Below, piece after piece: positions 1-13,206 of a stretch of DNA of 64,000 bases. Each line of letters opens with the position of its first letter. The stretch's first letter is position 1. Below the pieces are notes generated by a model, which worked only from the letters and a program-made list of their open reading frames with translations, ran no database searches and was not told the DNA's origin. The position numbers and the translations under genes are program-made. The DNA is from Mesorhizobium sp. B1-1-8 (GTDB taxonomy: Bacteria > Pseudomonadota > Alphaproteobacteria > Rhizobiales > Rhizobiaceae): NCBI RefSeq assembly GCF_006442795.2, contig NZ_CP083956.1:2395501-2459500 (forward strand). Direction: 5' to 3'.

Positions 1-1468
1 AGCCGAGGTCATAGTCCCAAAGATCATGATGGACCGTCTGGAAATGCCAGACCGGCTTGCCGGTCGTCACGTCGATGGCAACGATTGATGAATTGAACTG
101 GTTTTCGAAATCCTTGCGGTCGACGCCATAATAGTCGACGGCGGCATTGCCGAGCGGCAGATAGACGTAGCCGAGCTGCGGGTCGGCGGCCGCGACGGTC
201 CACATGTTGGGCGTGCCGCGGAAGTAGGTGTCGCCGGCAGGTGGCACGCCAGTGCGATCGGGATGCCCCATATCCCATGCCCAGGCGAGTTTGCCCGTCG
301 TAGCGTCGTAGCCGCGAACGACGCCCGAAGGCGCGTTCTCGGCCTGGCCGTCCTTGACTTGTGCGCCGACGACGGCGATGCCGCGCACGATCGTCGGCGG
401 CGCGGTGACCGAATACCAGCCCGGCACCGTCTCGCCGATGCCCTGGTTGAGATCGACGCTGCCTTGCTGGCCGAAATCCGGGCAGGGCTTGCCCGTCCGG
501 GCGTCGATGGCGATCAGTCGCGCGTCCAGCGTTCCGAAAATGATCCTTGTGGCACAGGCCTGGTCCGCGCTCGCGCCAGGGACGGTGAAGTAGGCGACCC
601 CGCGGCAACTCGCACCGTAAGGTATGGCGTTGTCGGGAACTTTCGGATCATAGCGCCACTCTTCCTTGCCCGTCCTGGCATCGGCGGAAACGATGATGTC
701 CTTGGCCGAGCAGGCGTAGAGATGGCCGCCGATCTCCAGCGGCGTGTTCTCGGGCGAATAGAGATCCTTGGTTGCCCCGTTCGGCATGTCGCCCGTGTGG
801 AATGACCAGGCGCGGGTGAGCTTGGAGACATTCGCCGCCGTGATCTGGTTCAGCGGCGAATAGCGCGTGCCAAGTTCCGAGCCGCCATAGACGGGCCAGT
901 CATTGTCGGCCTGGTGAATCGCGGTGTCCTGCGACGCCGGCGCGCCGTTCGGCGCGGGCTGCGCGGCAGGCGCCGGCGGTTGCGCCGGTTGTGACTGCGC
1001 CAAGGCAGTGATGTGCAAGAAGCCGAACGCGCCTAGCGCCATGACCGGCAACAGCAAGCCGGTCACATAGGCTGCGTTCCGGCTGCCTCGTCCTGTCGTC
1101 CCACGGAAGGCGGGGATGGCCAGTAGAACGAAGATGAGCACGACCGTGGGGGCGAGGACGCGTGGCATCAGGGCCCAGCCGTCGAAACCCACCTCCCAAT
1201 AGGCCCAGGCGAGCGTGGCGAGCCAGGTCAGCACGTATAGCCAGACGCCGCCCATATTTCCAACCAGCAGGAGGAGGCCTGCGAGCAGCAGTGCGATGCC
1301 TGTAGGCAGGTAGTACCATGAGCCGCCAAGTGCGATCAGCCAGGCGCCGCCGCCGCCAATCAGGATGCCGAGAATGACCAGTAGTATGCCGACCAGCACT
1401 CTCCACCAGAAGGCGACGCCGCGATGGTGCACAGGGCGATGAGCGTTGATTGCGGCGGTGTCGGTCAT
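1..1468 (-). CDS. gcd: Membrane-bound PQQ-dependent glucose dehydrogenase, N-terminal 489 residues (cut by window edge)
   Basis: Quinoprotein that oxidises D-glucose to gluconolactone in the periplasm and passes electrons to ubiquinone. The visible part starts MTDTAAINAHRP and has about five hydrophobic segments within the first 145 residues, the usual membrane anchor of Gcd. A Pro/Ala/Gln-rich linker follows, then from about residue 185 the beta-propeller begins with DNDWPVYGGSELGTRYSPLN, typical of PQQ dehydrogenases. Further propeller repeats run to the edge (WSFHTGDMPNG, SADARTGKEEW, DYYGVDRKDFENQFNSS). Family length is about 780-800 residues, so roughly 300 C-terminal residues lie outside the window. 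The gene is divergent from the respiratory operon at 1655. It could feed the quinone pool used by that operon, but this is inference from position only. Confidence 0.93.
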   Translation of the reverse strand, partial: MTDTAAINAHRPVHHRGVAFWWRVLVGILLVILGILIGGGGAWLIALGGSWYYLPTGIALLLAGLLLLVGNMGGVWLYVLTWLATLAWAYWEVGFDGWALMPRVLAPTVVLIFVLLAIPAFRGTTGRGSRNAAYVTGLLLPVMALGAFGFLHITALAQSQPAQPPAPAAQPAPNGAPASQDTAIHQADNDWPVYGGSELGTRYSPLNQITAANVSKLTRAWSFHTGDMPNGATKDLYSPENTPLEIGGHLYACSAKDIIVSADARTGKEEWRYDPKVPDNAIPYGASCRGVAYFTVPGASADQACATRIIFGTLDARLIAIDARTGKPCPDFGQQGSVDLNQGIGETVPGWYSVTAPPTIVRGIAVVGAQVKDGQAENAPSGVVRGYDATTGKLAWAWDMGHPDRTGVPPAGDTYFRGTPNMWTVAAADPQLGYVYLPLGNAAVDYYGVDRKDFENQFNSSIVAIDVTTGKPVWHFQTVHHDLWDYDLG

Positions 1469-1654
1469 GGCATTTTCCAGCGTGAAACAGATCGTGATAG
1501 TTGGCGAACGCATGCGACCGGCTGTGGTTGCGGAGCCCTGTCCGCGGCGACAGTCACCATTCTGTGATCCCCGCAAGGCTTCGGAACTTTCGAGGCGAAA
1601 GCACCGTTAGGTGTCGTCAACTCTGGGTTTGCCTTCAGCAGAATCGGCGAGAGG

Positions 1655-2294
1655 ATGCCGCAGATCTTCTCGAAAAACGCCAATGGCGTTGCGCGCTTCG
1701 TCATCTGGGGAAGCTGTGCACTTCTGCTGATAGCCGCCGCGATCGGGATAATCCTCCCCCGCTCGGACCTGGTAACGGGAGTAGGGGAGCCGTTGGCGCA
1801 GCCAGTGCCATTCAGCCACAAACACCATGTCGGCCAGCTCGGCATCGACTGCCGCTATTGCCACAGCGGTGTGGAAACCTCGGCTGCGGCGGGCCTGCCG
1901 GCAACCGAAGTCTGCATGACCTGCCATTCGCAGCTTTTCACCGATGCCGGCATGTTGGCGCCGGTCCGCGCAAGCCTCGCCGGCGGCCAGCCCATCGCAT
2001 GGCAGCGCGTCAACAGCGTCCCCGACTTCGTCTTCTTCAACCACGCGATCCACGTAACCAAGGGTGTCGCCTGCGAGACCTGCCATGGCGAGGTGGACGA
2101 GATGCCGCTGACGAGGCGGGCCCATACGCTGAGCATGGAATGGTGCCTCGGCTGCCACCGCAACCCGGAGCCCAACCTACGCCCGCCGCAGGATGTATTC
2201 CTTATGCACTGGCAGCCACCCGGGGACATCGAAGAGGTCAGGCGAAAGCTGATCGGCATGCTCGACATCCACCCCGAGACGATGACGGATTGCT

Positions 2295-2311
<17 letters not shown>
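1655..2311 (+). CDS. actA: Alternative complex III subunit ActA, pentaheme cytochrome c
   Basis: First gene of the alternative complex III operon. 218 residues, one N-terminal membrane segment (about residues 13-35) and five CxxCH haem c motifs: CRYCH (about 65), CMTCH (87), CETCH (140), CLGCH (164) and CYVCH (213). The count and order match the pentahaem ActA of ACIII, which carries electrons from the iron-sulfur subunit ActB towards cytochrome c or the oxidase on the periplasmic side. The start ATG follows GGCGAGAGG. The last 17 nt overlap actB in another frame, so translation is probably coupled. Confidence is high because all the neighbours are the other Act subunits in canonical order. 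Confidence 0.95.
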
Positions 2312-5262
<2,951 letters not shown>

Positions 5263-5270
<8 letters not shown>

Positions 5271-6621
5271 AGCGAGCGCCGAAGGCCCGGCGGTCCTGCG
5301 CGGCCGCCACGATTTTCCCGAAATCAGCGGCCGCATCGGCTCGATCGTGCTTGGCGGACGGCTGCCGCGTCATTTCTGGACCGCATTTTTCCTGTGCTTC
5401 CTGCTCGTCCTGTTGCTCCTGTATTCCATCAGCTATCTGATCTCGGTCGGTGTCGGCGCGTACGGCATCGATATCCCGGTGGCATGGGGTACGATGATTT
5501 CCAACTTCGTCTGGTGGATCGGCATCGGCCACGCCGGTACGCTGATCTCAGCGGTGCTGCTGCTGCTGCGCCAGCCCTGGCGGGCCTCTATCAACCGCTT
5601 CGCGGAAGCCATGACGCTGTTTGCCGTCGCCATGGCCGGACTGTTCCCGATCCTGCATCTGGGCCGGCCATGGTTCTTCTACTGGTTGCTGCCACTGCCC
5701 AATGTGCATATGCACTGGCCGCAATGGCGCAGTCCGCTGGTCTGGGATTTTGCGGCGATCGCTACGTATGCGACCGTCTCGCTGTTGTTCTGGTATATGG
5801 GGTTGTTGCCCGACCTGGCGGTGTTGAGGGATCGCGGCAGGTCGAGACCTGCTCAGCTCTTCTACGGAATACTGGCGCTCGGATGGCGCGGGTCGGCCTA
5901 CCATTGGGCGCGCTACCAGACCGTCTATTTCCTGCTTGCCGCGCTCGCGACGCCGCTGGTCGTGTCGGTGCATTCGATCGTCTCGCTCGACTTCACCTTC
6001 GCGATCACGCCCGGCTATCACTCGACCATCTTCCCGCCCTATTTCGTCGCTGGCGCGCTGCTCTCCGGCTTTGCCATGGTGCTCACAATCGCCATCCCGC
6101 TGCGCTGGGCTTTTTCCGTGAAAGACCTGATCACCGTCAGGCACATGGACAATGCCGCCAAGCTGATGATCGCCGCGGGAATGGTCGTCGCCTACGGCTA
6201 TGTCTCGGAAGCGTTCTTCGCCTGGTATTCGGGTAAACCTTACGAACGTGCAATGATGTTGCAGCGCGCCATTGGCCCGTACGCGCCTTTGTTCTGGACA
6301 ATGCTTGGCCTCAATTGCGGGGTGCTGCAGCTGCTGTGGTTCAGACGCATCCGGCGCAACATGCCGGTGCTGTTTGCGATTGCCGTGGCGATCAACATCG
6401 GCATGTGGATCGAGCGCTACATCATCGTCGTCACAGGACCGAGCCGGGATTACCTGCCGTCCGCCTGGGGCGAGCAGTCGCTGACGTGGCTCGATTTCGG
6501 CATCCTGTTCGGTTCGATCGGCACTTTCTTCGCGCTGGTGTTCCTGTTCATCCGCATCCTGCCGGCGATCACCATCTTCGAGGTCGAGGAACTGGCGGAA
6601 GAGGAGGGCAAGCTCCGATGA
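5263..6621 (+). CDS. actC: Alternative complex III membrane subunit ActC (NrfD/PsrC family)
   Basis: Polytopic quinol-oxidising subunit of the NrfD/PsrC family, about 452 residues with roughly ten hydrophobic helices. In ACIII this subunit carries the quinol site and a proposed proton path. The ATG at 5263 is preferred over an in-frame GTG at 5251 because GAGGCGAG lies at the right distance upstream and the resulting 8-nt overlap with actB matches the rest of the operon. The N-terminus before the first helix is hydrophilic (FPEISGRIGSIVLGG), as in other ActC proteins. The C-terminal tail is acidic. It overlaps actD by 4 nt (ATGA). Confidence 0.94.
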
Positions 6622-7145
6622 GCCTCTACGGCCTTGTGGCGGTGTTTGCCGATCCGCAAGCGCTCATAGAGGCGGCGCGCGGCATGCGCGAGCGCGGCTA
6701 TCGGCGCATGGATGCCTTCTCGCCATTCCCAATGAAGGAGCTGGACGGGATACTGGGTATCCGGAAGACGCGCCTGCCTTGGGCCGTACTCGCCGGAGGC
6801 ATCGCCGGCGCCGCTCTGGTCTATGCGTTGATCTGGTATTCGGTCGAGATCGACTATCCGGTGAATGTCGGCGGGCGGCCGCTGCATTCCTGGCCGCCCT
6901 TCGTCGTCATCGCCTTCGAAGCCGGCATTCTCGGCGCCGCCTTCGCCGGCTTCATCGGAGTGCTCGCGGCCAACGGGCTGCCTTGCTACCACCACCCGGT
7001 CTTCAATGCGGAAAGCTTCAGCTATGCGCGCGGCGGCAAGTTCTATCTGCTGATCGAAGCGGGTGATCCCAAATACCGCAAGGGCGTGACCAAGGGCCAG
7101 CTGACACGGCTCGGCGCCGAGATGGTCGAGGAGGTCGAGGCATGA
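6618..7145 (+). CDS. actD: Alternative complex III subunit ActD (DUF3341)
   Basis: 175-residue subunit with the DUF3341 arrangement: a short N-terminal cytoplasmic ferredoxin-like part (MSLYGLVAVFADPQALIEAA), then two membrane helices (about residues 55-77 and 94-117), and a C-terminal cytoplasmic tail. The motif YRRMDAFSPFPMKELDGILG is characteristic of ActD. Its role is structural within ACIII. It is joined to actC and actE by 4-nt ATGA overlaps, so it is co-translated with both. Confidence 0.92.
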   Translation: MSLYGLVAVFADPQALIEAARGMRERGYRRMDAFSPFPMKELDGILGIRKTRLPWAVLAGGIAGAALVYALIWYSVEIDYPVNVGGRPLHSWPPFVVIAFEAGILGAAFAGFIGVLAANGLPCYHHPVFNAESFSYARGGKFYLLIEAGDPKYRKGVTKGQLTRLGAEMVEEVEA

Positions 7146-7687
7146 TGAGCCGTCTGCGCCTCGTGCTCTTGCTCGCCGCATTGCTCGTCGCCGGCTGCCG
7201 GCAGGATATGGAGGATCAGCCGCGCTACGACCCGCTGGAGGCCAGCGATCAGTTCGCCGACGGCATGTCGGCGCGAACGCCTGTCGCCGGAACCGTTGCC
7301 CGCGACGCCGACCTGACGCCAACGCCGGACCGGATCCCTTATCCGGTCACCATCGAGCTTCTGCGGCGCGGACAGCAGCGCTTCGACATCTTCTGCTCGC
7401 CCTGCCACGGCCGCTCGGGCGACGGTCACGGCATGATTGTCCAACGCGGTTTCCCGGCGCCGCCGAGCTACCATCAAGACGCGCTGCGCAAGGCCGCCGA
7501 CCGGCATTTCTACGACGTCATCACCAATGGCTACGGCGCCATGTATTCCTACGCGGCGCGGGTGCCGCCGCGGGACCGCTGGGCGATCGTCGCCTATATC
7601 CGCGCGCTGCAATATTCGCGTGACGCCCCGGTCGCCGAACTTCCGCAGACATTGCGCGCGCGGCTCGAAGCGGAGGCTTCGCCATGA
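7142..7687 (+). CDS. actE: Alternative complex III monohaem cytochrome c lipoprotein ActE
   Basis: 181-residue exported cytochrome c. The N-terminus is a lipoprotein signal with lipobox LVAGC (Cys about 19), so it is probably anchored by lipid on the periplasmic face. One haem c motif, CSPCH, lies near residue 85, with a likely axial methionine downstream (GAMYSYA region). In ACIII this subunit is the electron exit to the terminal oxidase. The start ATG overlaps the stop of actD and its stop overlaps the start of actF. Confidence 0.92.
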   Translation: MMSRLRLVLLLAALLVAGCRQDMEDQPRYDPLEASDQFADGMSARTPVAGTVARDADLTPTPDRIPYPVTIELLRRGQQRFDIFCSPCHGRSGDGHGMIVQRGFPAPPSYHQDALRKAADRHFYDVITNGYGAMYSYAARVPPRDRWAIVAYIRALQYSRDAPVAELPQTLRARLEAEASP

Positions 7688-8799
7688 GGCGTGCCGAGCA
7701 AAGTTTTCTGTTGGCCGGCGCCGCCGGAATCGTCCTCTGCGCGCTCGGCGCATCGCTCGATGCCAAGGCGATGTCAGGCGCCTGGCTCGCGGCCGCCATC
7801 TTCGCGCTCAGTCTACCGCTCGGCGCGTTGACCATACTGATGGTGCATGGGCTGACCGGCGGGCGCTGGGGCGAAGCAGTCCGCCAGCCGCTGCGCACGA
7901 TCGCAGCGACGCTGCCGCTGGGTTTGGTCTTTCTCGTGCCTGTCCTCACAAGGCCCGGCCTCGTCTTCCCGTGGGTCGAAGCCGATGCGGCGAAGCTGCC
8001 GGAGATGGTCCTTCAGAAGCTTGCCTATCTCAACGTGCCGTTCTTCCTGCTGCGCTTCGTGGTTTGTTCCGCGATCTGGCTTGTTCTGACCTGGGTGGTG
8101 CTCGGTTCGACCAACGCTCCAGCCAATTCGAATGATGGCAACGGCAAGAAATTCGCCCTTGGCCTGATCCTCCACGCGCTTGCCGTCAGCGTCTTTGCCA
8201 TCGACTGGATGCTTTCGATCGAGCCTGAATTCACCTCGACCGTCTACGCACTTTGCGAGGCGGCAGCGGAAGTAGTCGGTGCCATGGCGCTTGCCATCCT
8301 TGTTCTGGCGGCAAGTCGAGCGCTGCAGCTCATGCCCGGCGGCGAAGAAGAGGTTGCTCTCAGCGAAGACCTTGCCAACATGCTGCTCGGCTTCGTGCTG
8401 GCCTGGATCTATCTCACCTTCATGCAGTGGCTCGTCGTCTGGGGCGGCGACCTTCCCGATGAGATCCACTGGTACATCGCTCGCGCCACGGACGGCTGGC
8501 AATATCTGCTGTGGCTGCTGATCGTGTTCCATTTCGCTGCACTTGCAGCGTCGCTCAGCCATCGGTTGAAGCGCCGTCGCAACGGCCTGGTCTGGCTGGC
8601 GAGTGTGGCTCTGGCCGGTCACTTCGCCGACGTCTTCTGGCGCATCCGGCCACCACTATTTTCTGGCGGCTTGCTGGCATTGTGGCACGACGTTGCGGCC
8701 GCGATCGCGCAGACCGGCCTGTGGCTAGCGCTGTTCCTTTTCCTGCTCCGCCGGCCGGACAGGATCGTCTGGTGGAAGCGGGAGGCCGCCCATGGCTAA
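7684..8799 (+). CDS. actF: Alternative complex III membrane subunit ActF
   Basis: 371-residue polytopic membrane protein with about ten hydrophobic segments, second NrfD-like integral subunit of ACIII, in its usual position after actE. Recognisable features are the conserved AIDWMLSIEPEFTST stretch (near residue 175) and WYIARATDGWQ (about 260), both typical of ActF/ActC. It probably forms a membrane scaffold and part of the proton-translocating half without its own quinol site. It overlaps actE by 4 nt and the next gene by 8 nt. Confidence 0.9.
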   Translation: MRRAEQSFLLAGAAGIVLCALGASLDAKAMSGAWLAAAIFALSLPLGALTILMVHGLTGGRWGEAVRQPLRTIAATLPLGLVFLVPVLTRPGLVFPWVEADAAKLPEMVLQKLAYLNVPFFLLRFVVCSAIWLVLTWVVLGSTNAPANSNDGNGKKFALGLILHALAVSVFAIDWMLSIEPEFTSTVYALCEAAAEVVGAMALAILVLAASRALQLMPGGEEEVALSEDLANMLLGFVLAWIYLTFMQWLVVWGGDLPDEIHWYIARATDGWQYLLWLLIVFHFAALAASLSHRLKRRRNGLVWLASVALAGHFADVFWRIRPPLFSGGLLALWHDVAAAIAQTGLWLALFLFLLRRPDRIVWWKREAAHG

Positions 8800-9238
8800 G
8801 GCGCATCGCCATCCCGAGACCCGCGATGTCCGGCCACGTATGCTGCTCGCTTTCGGCGGCGGGCTGCTGCTGTTTATCGCTTTGGCCGCAATCGGCATGA
8901 AGCTGGCCTTCAACACCAAACCGACATGGCTGCCGCTGCCCGCGAACGTCAGTCCGGAAAACCCCGACTTACAGATCACCCCGAAGCAGGACTTGGCCAG
9001 TCTCCGCGCCGAGGCGGATCGCCAACTCAAAATGCTTGGCTGGGTCGACCGCAATGCCGGCATCGCTCACATCCCGATCGACGACGCCATGTGGGCGGTG
9101 GTGAGCAACGGCTTGCCGGATTGGTCAGAACCGGGCGCCGCAGCAGCGGCACCCGACGACTGCGCCTTGATCACAGCGGCGGCGCCTCGCGCGCCGCAGG
9201 CTCAAAATTGTCGTCCGCAAAGCGGGGCAGGGCGATGA
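8792..9238 (+). CDS. Small membrane-anchored protein of unknown function inside the ACIII-oxidase operon
   Basis: 148 residues, family not recognised. It has one hydrophobic segment near residues 17-38 (MLLAFGGGLLLFIALAAIGM) and then a hydrophilic, probably periplasmic domain with the stretch LRAEADRQLKMLGWVDRNAG followed by IAHIPIDDAMWAVVSNGLP. That last part resembles the short conserved motif with which several cytochrome oxidase accessory proteins end, but no function follows from it. The C-terminal 35 residues are Ala/Pro-rich. It starts 8 nt before the end of actF and overlaps sco by 4 nt, so it is locked into the operon. An assembly factor or minor subunit is the likeliest role. Confidence 0.75.
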   Translation: MAKAHRHPETRDVRPRMLLAFGGGLLLFIALAAIGMKLAFNTKPTWLPLPANVSPENPDLQITPKQDLASLRAEADRQLKMLGWVDRNAGIAHIPIDDAMWAVVSNGLPDWSEPGAAAAAPDDCALITAAAPRAPQAQNCRPQSGAGR

Positions 9239-9984
9239 GAAGCTTGCTTGCGGCGCTTGGCCTGTTGCTCGCTGGTGCGGCACTCGCCAGCGAGCGACCG
9301 ACCTTCGACCCGAAAATCGGCGCTCAACTTAGCCTTGGCCGCGAATTGGTCGATGCAAACCGCCAGAGGCGGACGCTTGACGGAACCCTGGGCGGCCATC
9401 CAGCGCTCGTCATCTTCGGCTACGACAGATGCCCGAATCTTTGCGGTGTCACACAGCAGGCGGTCGCTTCCGATCTGAAGAAGACGTCGCTTCGTCCTGC
9501 CGACTATCGCGCGCTGTTCATTTCGATCGATCCCGAAGAGACGCCCGCCGATGCCGCGGCGGCGCAGGCGGAGATCGCGTCCGCTGCCGGTCCGTCCGCA
9601 CCGGCGTGGCGGTTCCTGACAGGCAGCGACGGCGCCGGCGCGGCGCTTGCCAATGAGGCCGGCATAACTTTCGACCGACGTAAAGGCATCGACCAGTTCG
9701 TGCATCCGATCGCGGTCATCGCGCTCACACCGTCCGGCCGGATTGCGCGGGTGTTGCCGGCGCTGAGCTTCACGCCGCGCGACCTTGAGCTCGCGCTGGT
9801 CGAGGCGTCGGCCAACAAGCTCGGCTCTATCGCCGATCACGTCTTCCTCCTCTGCGCCGGCTTCGACAGTTCGAAGGGGCAGTATTCGCCTGCGATATGG
9901 GTGGCGCTGAAATTGGCAAGCCTGGCGACGGTGCTCGGCCTGGGCGCGACCGTGCTCTGGCAGACGCGGGGGAGGGCAAGGTGA
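9235..9984 (+). CDS. SCO1/SenC-family copper chaperone for cytochrome oxidase
   Basis: 249-residue Sco protein that delivers copper to the CuA site of oxidase subunit II. It has a cleavable or anchoring signal ([19 protein letters not shown]), a thioredoxin fold with the copper-binding CPNLC motif near residue 66 and the third ligand His in QFVHP near residue 156. Unusually for Sco it ends with a C-terminal hydrophobic helix (about 220-240). A longer in-frame reading begins at 8926, but the ATG at 9235 overlapping the previous stop is the one that yields a signal peptide. It lies immediately before coxB, whose product is its expected client. Confidence 0.92.
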   Translation: MRSLLAALGLLLAGAALASERPTFDPKIGAQLSLGRELVDANRQRRTLDGTLGGHPALVIFGYDRCPNLCGVTQQAVASDLKKTSLRPADYRALFISIDPEETPADAAAAQAEIASAAGPSAPAWRFLTGSDGAGAALANEAGITFDRRKGIDQFVHPIAVIALTPSGRIARVLPALSFTPRDLELALVEASANKLGSIADHVFLLCAGFDSSKGQYSPAIWVALKLASLATVLGLGATVLWQTRGRAR

Positions 9985-10934
9985 GCTTCGGCATTCCCTT
10001 CTTCCCGCAGGAAGCCTCATCGGAAGCCGGGTATGTCGATGCCCTGTTCTACACGCTGCTCGCCTTCTCGGTTGTTCTCGGACTGGCGCTCACCGGTCTC
10101 GTCGTCGGTTACGCTGTGAAATACCGCGTCGGCTCGCTGGCGGATCGCACCGGCTCGCGTTCGCGCAACATGCCGCTGGAAATGACCTGGACGATCGCAA
10201 GCCTGATCATCGCCTTCATCTTCTTCGGCTGGGGCGCGGCGCTTTTCGTGCGCCGCGACCATCCGCCGGCGGACGCGCTCGAGATCTCGGGGCTTGGCAA
10301 GCAATGGATGTGGGAGTTCAGGCAACCGGGCGGCCAGCGCGAGATCAACGAATTGCATGTTCCGGTCGGCAAGCCGGTCGTGGTGTCGCTCGCCTCGCAA
10401 GACGTCATCCACTCCTTCTACGTGCCGGCCTTCCGCATCAAGCAGGACGCGGTGCCCGGGCGCACGACGCATATCTGGTTCATCGCCACCGAGCCTGGCC
10501 GCTACCATCTCTTCTGCGCCCAATATTGCGGCACGCAGCATTCCGAAATGGGCGGCTGGGTGACAGTGATGGCTCCCGAGCAATATGCATCCTGGCTGAA
10601 CGGCCAAGGCGAGGGAGAGACACTTGCCGCGAGCGGCGAAAAACTGTTTCGTGCGCTTGGCTGCTCAGGCTGCCATGGCGCGAGCAGCAAGGTGAGGGCG
10701 CCGCCCCTCGAAGGCATCTTCGGCCGGCCGGTGGCGCTCGACAACCAGCAGACGGTGATCGCCGACGAGCGCTATCTGCGCGACTCCATCCTCAACCCGA
10801 AGAAGGAGATCGCCGCCGGCTACCAGCCGGTCATGCCGAGCTTCGACGGCCTTATCGACGAAGGCGAGCTGCAGATGCTGCTTGCCTATCTGAAGTCGCT
10901 GTCGCCTCAACCAGCGGCTGGAGCCAAGTCATGA
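9981..10934 (+). CDS. coxB: Cytochrome c oxidase subunit II with fused C-terminal cytochrome c domain
   Basis: 317-residue subunit II. Two N-terminal membrane helices (about 24-45 and 67-88) are followed by a cupredoxin domain with the CuA ligands in [12 protein letters not shown] (about 179-190) and the upstream His in [10 protein letters not shown]. After about residue 215 there is a cytochrome c domain with CSGCH (about 228) and a candidate axial Met in MPSFDG, so this is a caa3-type subunit. The GTG at 9981, preceded by GGAGGG and overlapping the sco stop, is chosen over an upstream reading that has no ribosome site. It overlaps coxA by 4 nt. Confidence 0.94.
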   Translation: MSFGIPFFPQEASSEAGYVDALFYTLLAFSVVLGLALTGLVVGYAVKYRVGSLADRTGSRSRNMPLEMTWTIASLIIAFIFFGWGAALFVRRDHPPADALEISGLGKQWMWEFRQPGGQREINELHVPVGKPVVVSLASQDVIHSFYVPAFRIKQDAVPGRTTHIWFIATEPGRYHLFCAQYCGTQHSEMGGWVTVMAPEQYASWLNGQGEGETLAASGEKLFRALGCSGCHGASSKVRAPPLEGIFGRPVALDNQQTVIADERYLRDSILNPKKEIAAGYQPVMPSFDGLIDEGELQMLLAYLKSLSPQPAAGAKS

Positions 10935-12574
10935 GCAACGCAGCGATGCCCGGCACTTATCTGGGGAAGGGGAGCGGGCCTCGCGCGTGGCTGCTCACCA
11001 CCGACCACAAGCGCGTGGCGTGGCTCTACCTGATGTCGCTGACCGCCTTCTTCTTTCTCGGCGGCGCCATGGCGGTGCTGATGCGGATCGAGCTGGCGAC
11101 ACCGGCAGGCGACCTCGTCTCCGACGATGTCTACAACCGGCTGTTCTCGCTCCACGGCATCATCATGGTCTGGTTTTTCCTGGTGCCGTCGATCCCGGCG
11201 ACCATGGGCAATTTCCTTTTGCCGCTGATGATCGGCGCGCGCGATCTTGCGTTTCCGCGGCTGAACCTCGCCAGCTGGTATGTCTTCATCTTCGGCAGTC
11301 TGTTCGCGTTGTTTGCGGTGGTAGCCGGCGGCGTCGATACCGGCTGGACCTTCTACACGCCGCTGTCGACGCTCTATGCCAACGGCTTCGTCTCGACCGC
11401 CGCGTTCGGCGTCTTCATCGTCGGCTTCTCGACGATCATGACCGGCATCAACTTCATCGTCACGGTGCACACGCTGCGCGCGCCGGGGCTCACCTGGTTC
11501 CGTCTGCCGATTTTCGTCTGGACGCTCTACGCCACCAGTCTTGTGATGGTGCTGGCAACGCCGGTGCTCGCCGCCTCGCTGATCCTGATCGTGCTGGAGC
11601 GCGTCTTCGGCATCGGCATCTTCAATCCCGATCTCGGCGGCGATCCGCTGCTCTTCCAGCATCTCTTCTGGTTCTATTCGCACCCCGCAGTCTACATCAT
11701 GATCCTGCCCGGCATGGGCGTGGTGTCTGAGGTCTTGCCCTGCTTCAGCCGCCGGCCGTTGTTCGGTTACAAGGCGGTAGCGATGTCGTCGATGGCGATC
11801 GCCGTCTTCGGATTCCTGGTCTGGGGCCATCATATGTTCGTCAGCGGGCAGTCGGCCTATGCCGGCGTGGTGTTCTCGTTCCTGTCCTTCTGCGTCGCGA
11901 TCCCCTCAGCGATCAAGGTCTTCAACTGGAGCCTGACGCTGCGCAAGGGCGAGATCAGCTTCGAGACGCCCATGCTCTACGCGCTGTTCTTCCTGGCGCT
12001 GTTCACCTTCGGCGGATTGGCCGGGCTCTTTCTTGCGGCGTTGGCGGTCGATGTCCATGTCCACGACACCTATTTCGTCATCGCGCATTTCCACTACATC
12101 ATGGTCGGCGGCATGGTGACCGCCTATATGGCCGGCCTGCATTTCTGGTGGCCGAAGCTGACCGGCCGCATGTATTCGGAAACGGCGGGGCGCATAGCGG
12201 CAGCCGTCACCTTTATCGGCTTCAACCTGACCTTCTTCCCGCAATATGTGCTGGGCTTCAACGGCATGCCGCGGCGCTATCATACCTATCCGCCGGAGTT
12301 CCAGTTCTGGAACGTACTGTCCTCCGGCGGCGCGGTGGTACTGGCGATCGGGTATCTAATGCCGTTGTTCTATCTCGGCTGGTCGCTGCTTCGCAGCGCC
12401 CGCGCGCCCGACAATCCGTGGAATGCCACCGGGCTGGAATGGCAGACAAGCTCGCCGCCGCCGCCGCATAATTTTGAGACGATGCCGGTGGTGACGCGGC
12501 CAGCCTATGCTTACGACATGAAGGGGCTCGAGCACGAGCGTTTCAGTCCGCACCGGGAGGAGGCGGCGGGATGA
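10931..12574 (+). CDS. coxA: Cytochrome c oxidase subunit I, A2 type
   Basis: 547-residue haem-copper oxidase catalytic subunit with twelve expected helices. Haem and copper ligands are visible: HGIIMVWFF (low-spin haem His), YSHPAVY (CuB His and cross-linked Tyr, about residue 249), GHHMF (two CuB His, about 299) and [12 protein letters not shown] (haem His pair, about 378-388). The motif YSHPAVY in place of GHPEVY means the D-channel glutamate is absent and replaced by the Tyr-Ser pair that defines the A2 subfamily, as in Rhodothermus-type caa3 oxidases. The ATG at 10931 overlaps the coxB stop; a longer reading from 10304 is out of frame with coxB and is discarded. Confidence 0.95.
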   Translation: MSNAAMPGTYLGKGSGPRAWLLTTDHKRVAWLYLMSLTAFFFLGGAMAVLMRIELATPAGDLVSDDVYNRLFSLHGIIMVWFFLVPSIPATMGNFLLPLMIGARDLAFPRLNLASWYVFIFGSLFALFAVVAGGVDTGWTFYTPLSTLYANGFVSTAAFGVFIVGFSTIMTGINFIVTVHTLRAPGLTWFRLPIFVWTLYATSLVMVLATPVLAASLILIVLERVFGIGIFNPDLGGDPLLFQHLFWFYSHPAVYIMILPGMGVVSEVLPCFSRRPLFGYKAVAMSSMAIAVFGFLVWGHHMFVSGQSAYAGVVFSFLSFCVAIPSAIKVFNWSLTLRKGEISFETPMLYALFFLALFTFGGLAGLFLAALAVDVHVHDTYFVIAHFHYIMVGGMVTAYMAGLHFWWPKLTGRMYSETAGRIAAAVTFIGFNLTFFPQYVLGFNGMPRRYHTYPPEFQFWNVLSSGGAVVLAIGYLMPLFYLGWSLLRSARAPDNPWNATGLEWQTSSPPPPHNFETMPVVTRPAYAYDMKGLEHERFSPHREEAAG

Positions 12575-13206
12575 GCGGCACCGAAAGCGTCGCTTTCGAC
12601 ACACCCCAGCGCGAACGGCGTGCCGGCACTTTTGCGATGTGGGTATTCATCGGATCGGAAGCGATGCTGTTCGGCGCGATCTTCCTGGTTTTCCTCTTCG
12701 CGCATATCGATTTCGGCCCCGCCTTCGCGGCAGCCTCGAAACATCTTTCGTTGCCGCTCGGCACCTTCAACACCGCAGTCCTGATCACCAGCAGCTTCAC
12801 CATGGCGCTGGCGCATATGCTTGCGCTTCATAGACGTTGGCGCGCGACTGTCTGGGCGTTGGCCGCGACCTCGGCGCTGGGTGGGTGTTTCCTTGTCGTG
12901 AAGGGGGTCGAATACGGCAAGGAGATTCACGAAGGCCTGGCGCCGCTCCTCGGCTTGCCGTTCCACTATACCGGGCCGGATCCGGTCCACGCGGAATTCT
13001 TCTTCGGCCTTTATTTCACGATGACCTCGCTGCATGCACTGCATCTGATCGGCGGCATCGTCGTGATCGCCGGCATGATTGCGCTATGGCGGACCGCCAG
13101 CCCCGCCAGCCGCCTTCGCCGGGTCGTGGCCGTTGGTCTCTACTGGCATTTCGTCGATATCGTCTGGGTTTTCATGTTCCCCGTTCTTTACCTGATCAAC
13201 CGATGA
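12571..13206 (+). CDS. coxC: Cytochrome c oxidase subunit III
   Basis: 211-residue CoxC/CtaE family protein with five hydrophobic helices, the length usual for the bacterial five-helix form. Typical elements are [20 protein letters not shown] near the start, the internal [20 protein letters not shown] (about 137-157) and the C-terminal [18 protein letters not shown]. It stabilises subunit I and the oxygen pathway. It overlaps coxA and the subunit IV gene by 4 nt each. Confidence 0.94.
   Translation: MSGTESVAFDTPQRERRAGTFAMWVFIGSEAMLFGAIFLVFLFAHIDFGPAFAAASKHLSLPLGTFNTAVLITSSFTMALAHMLALHRRWRATVWALAATSALGGCFLVVKGVEYGKEIHEGLAPLLGLPFHYTGPDPVHAEFFFGLYFTMTSLHALHLIGGIVVIAGMIALWRTASPASRLRRVVAVGLYWHFVDIVWVFMFPVLYLINR

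Noticed and set aside
10304..12574. 756-residue fusion reading into coxA
   Set aside because: The first 210 residues overlap coxB in the wrong frame; the ATG at 10931 gives a standard subunit I and a 4-nt overlap.
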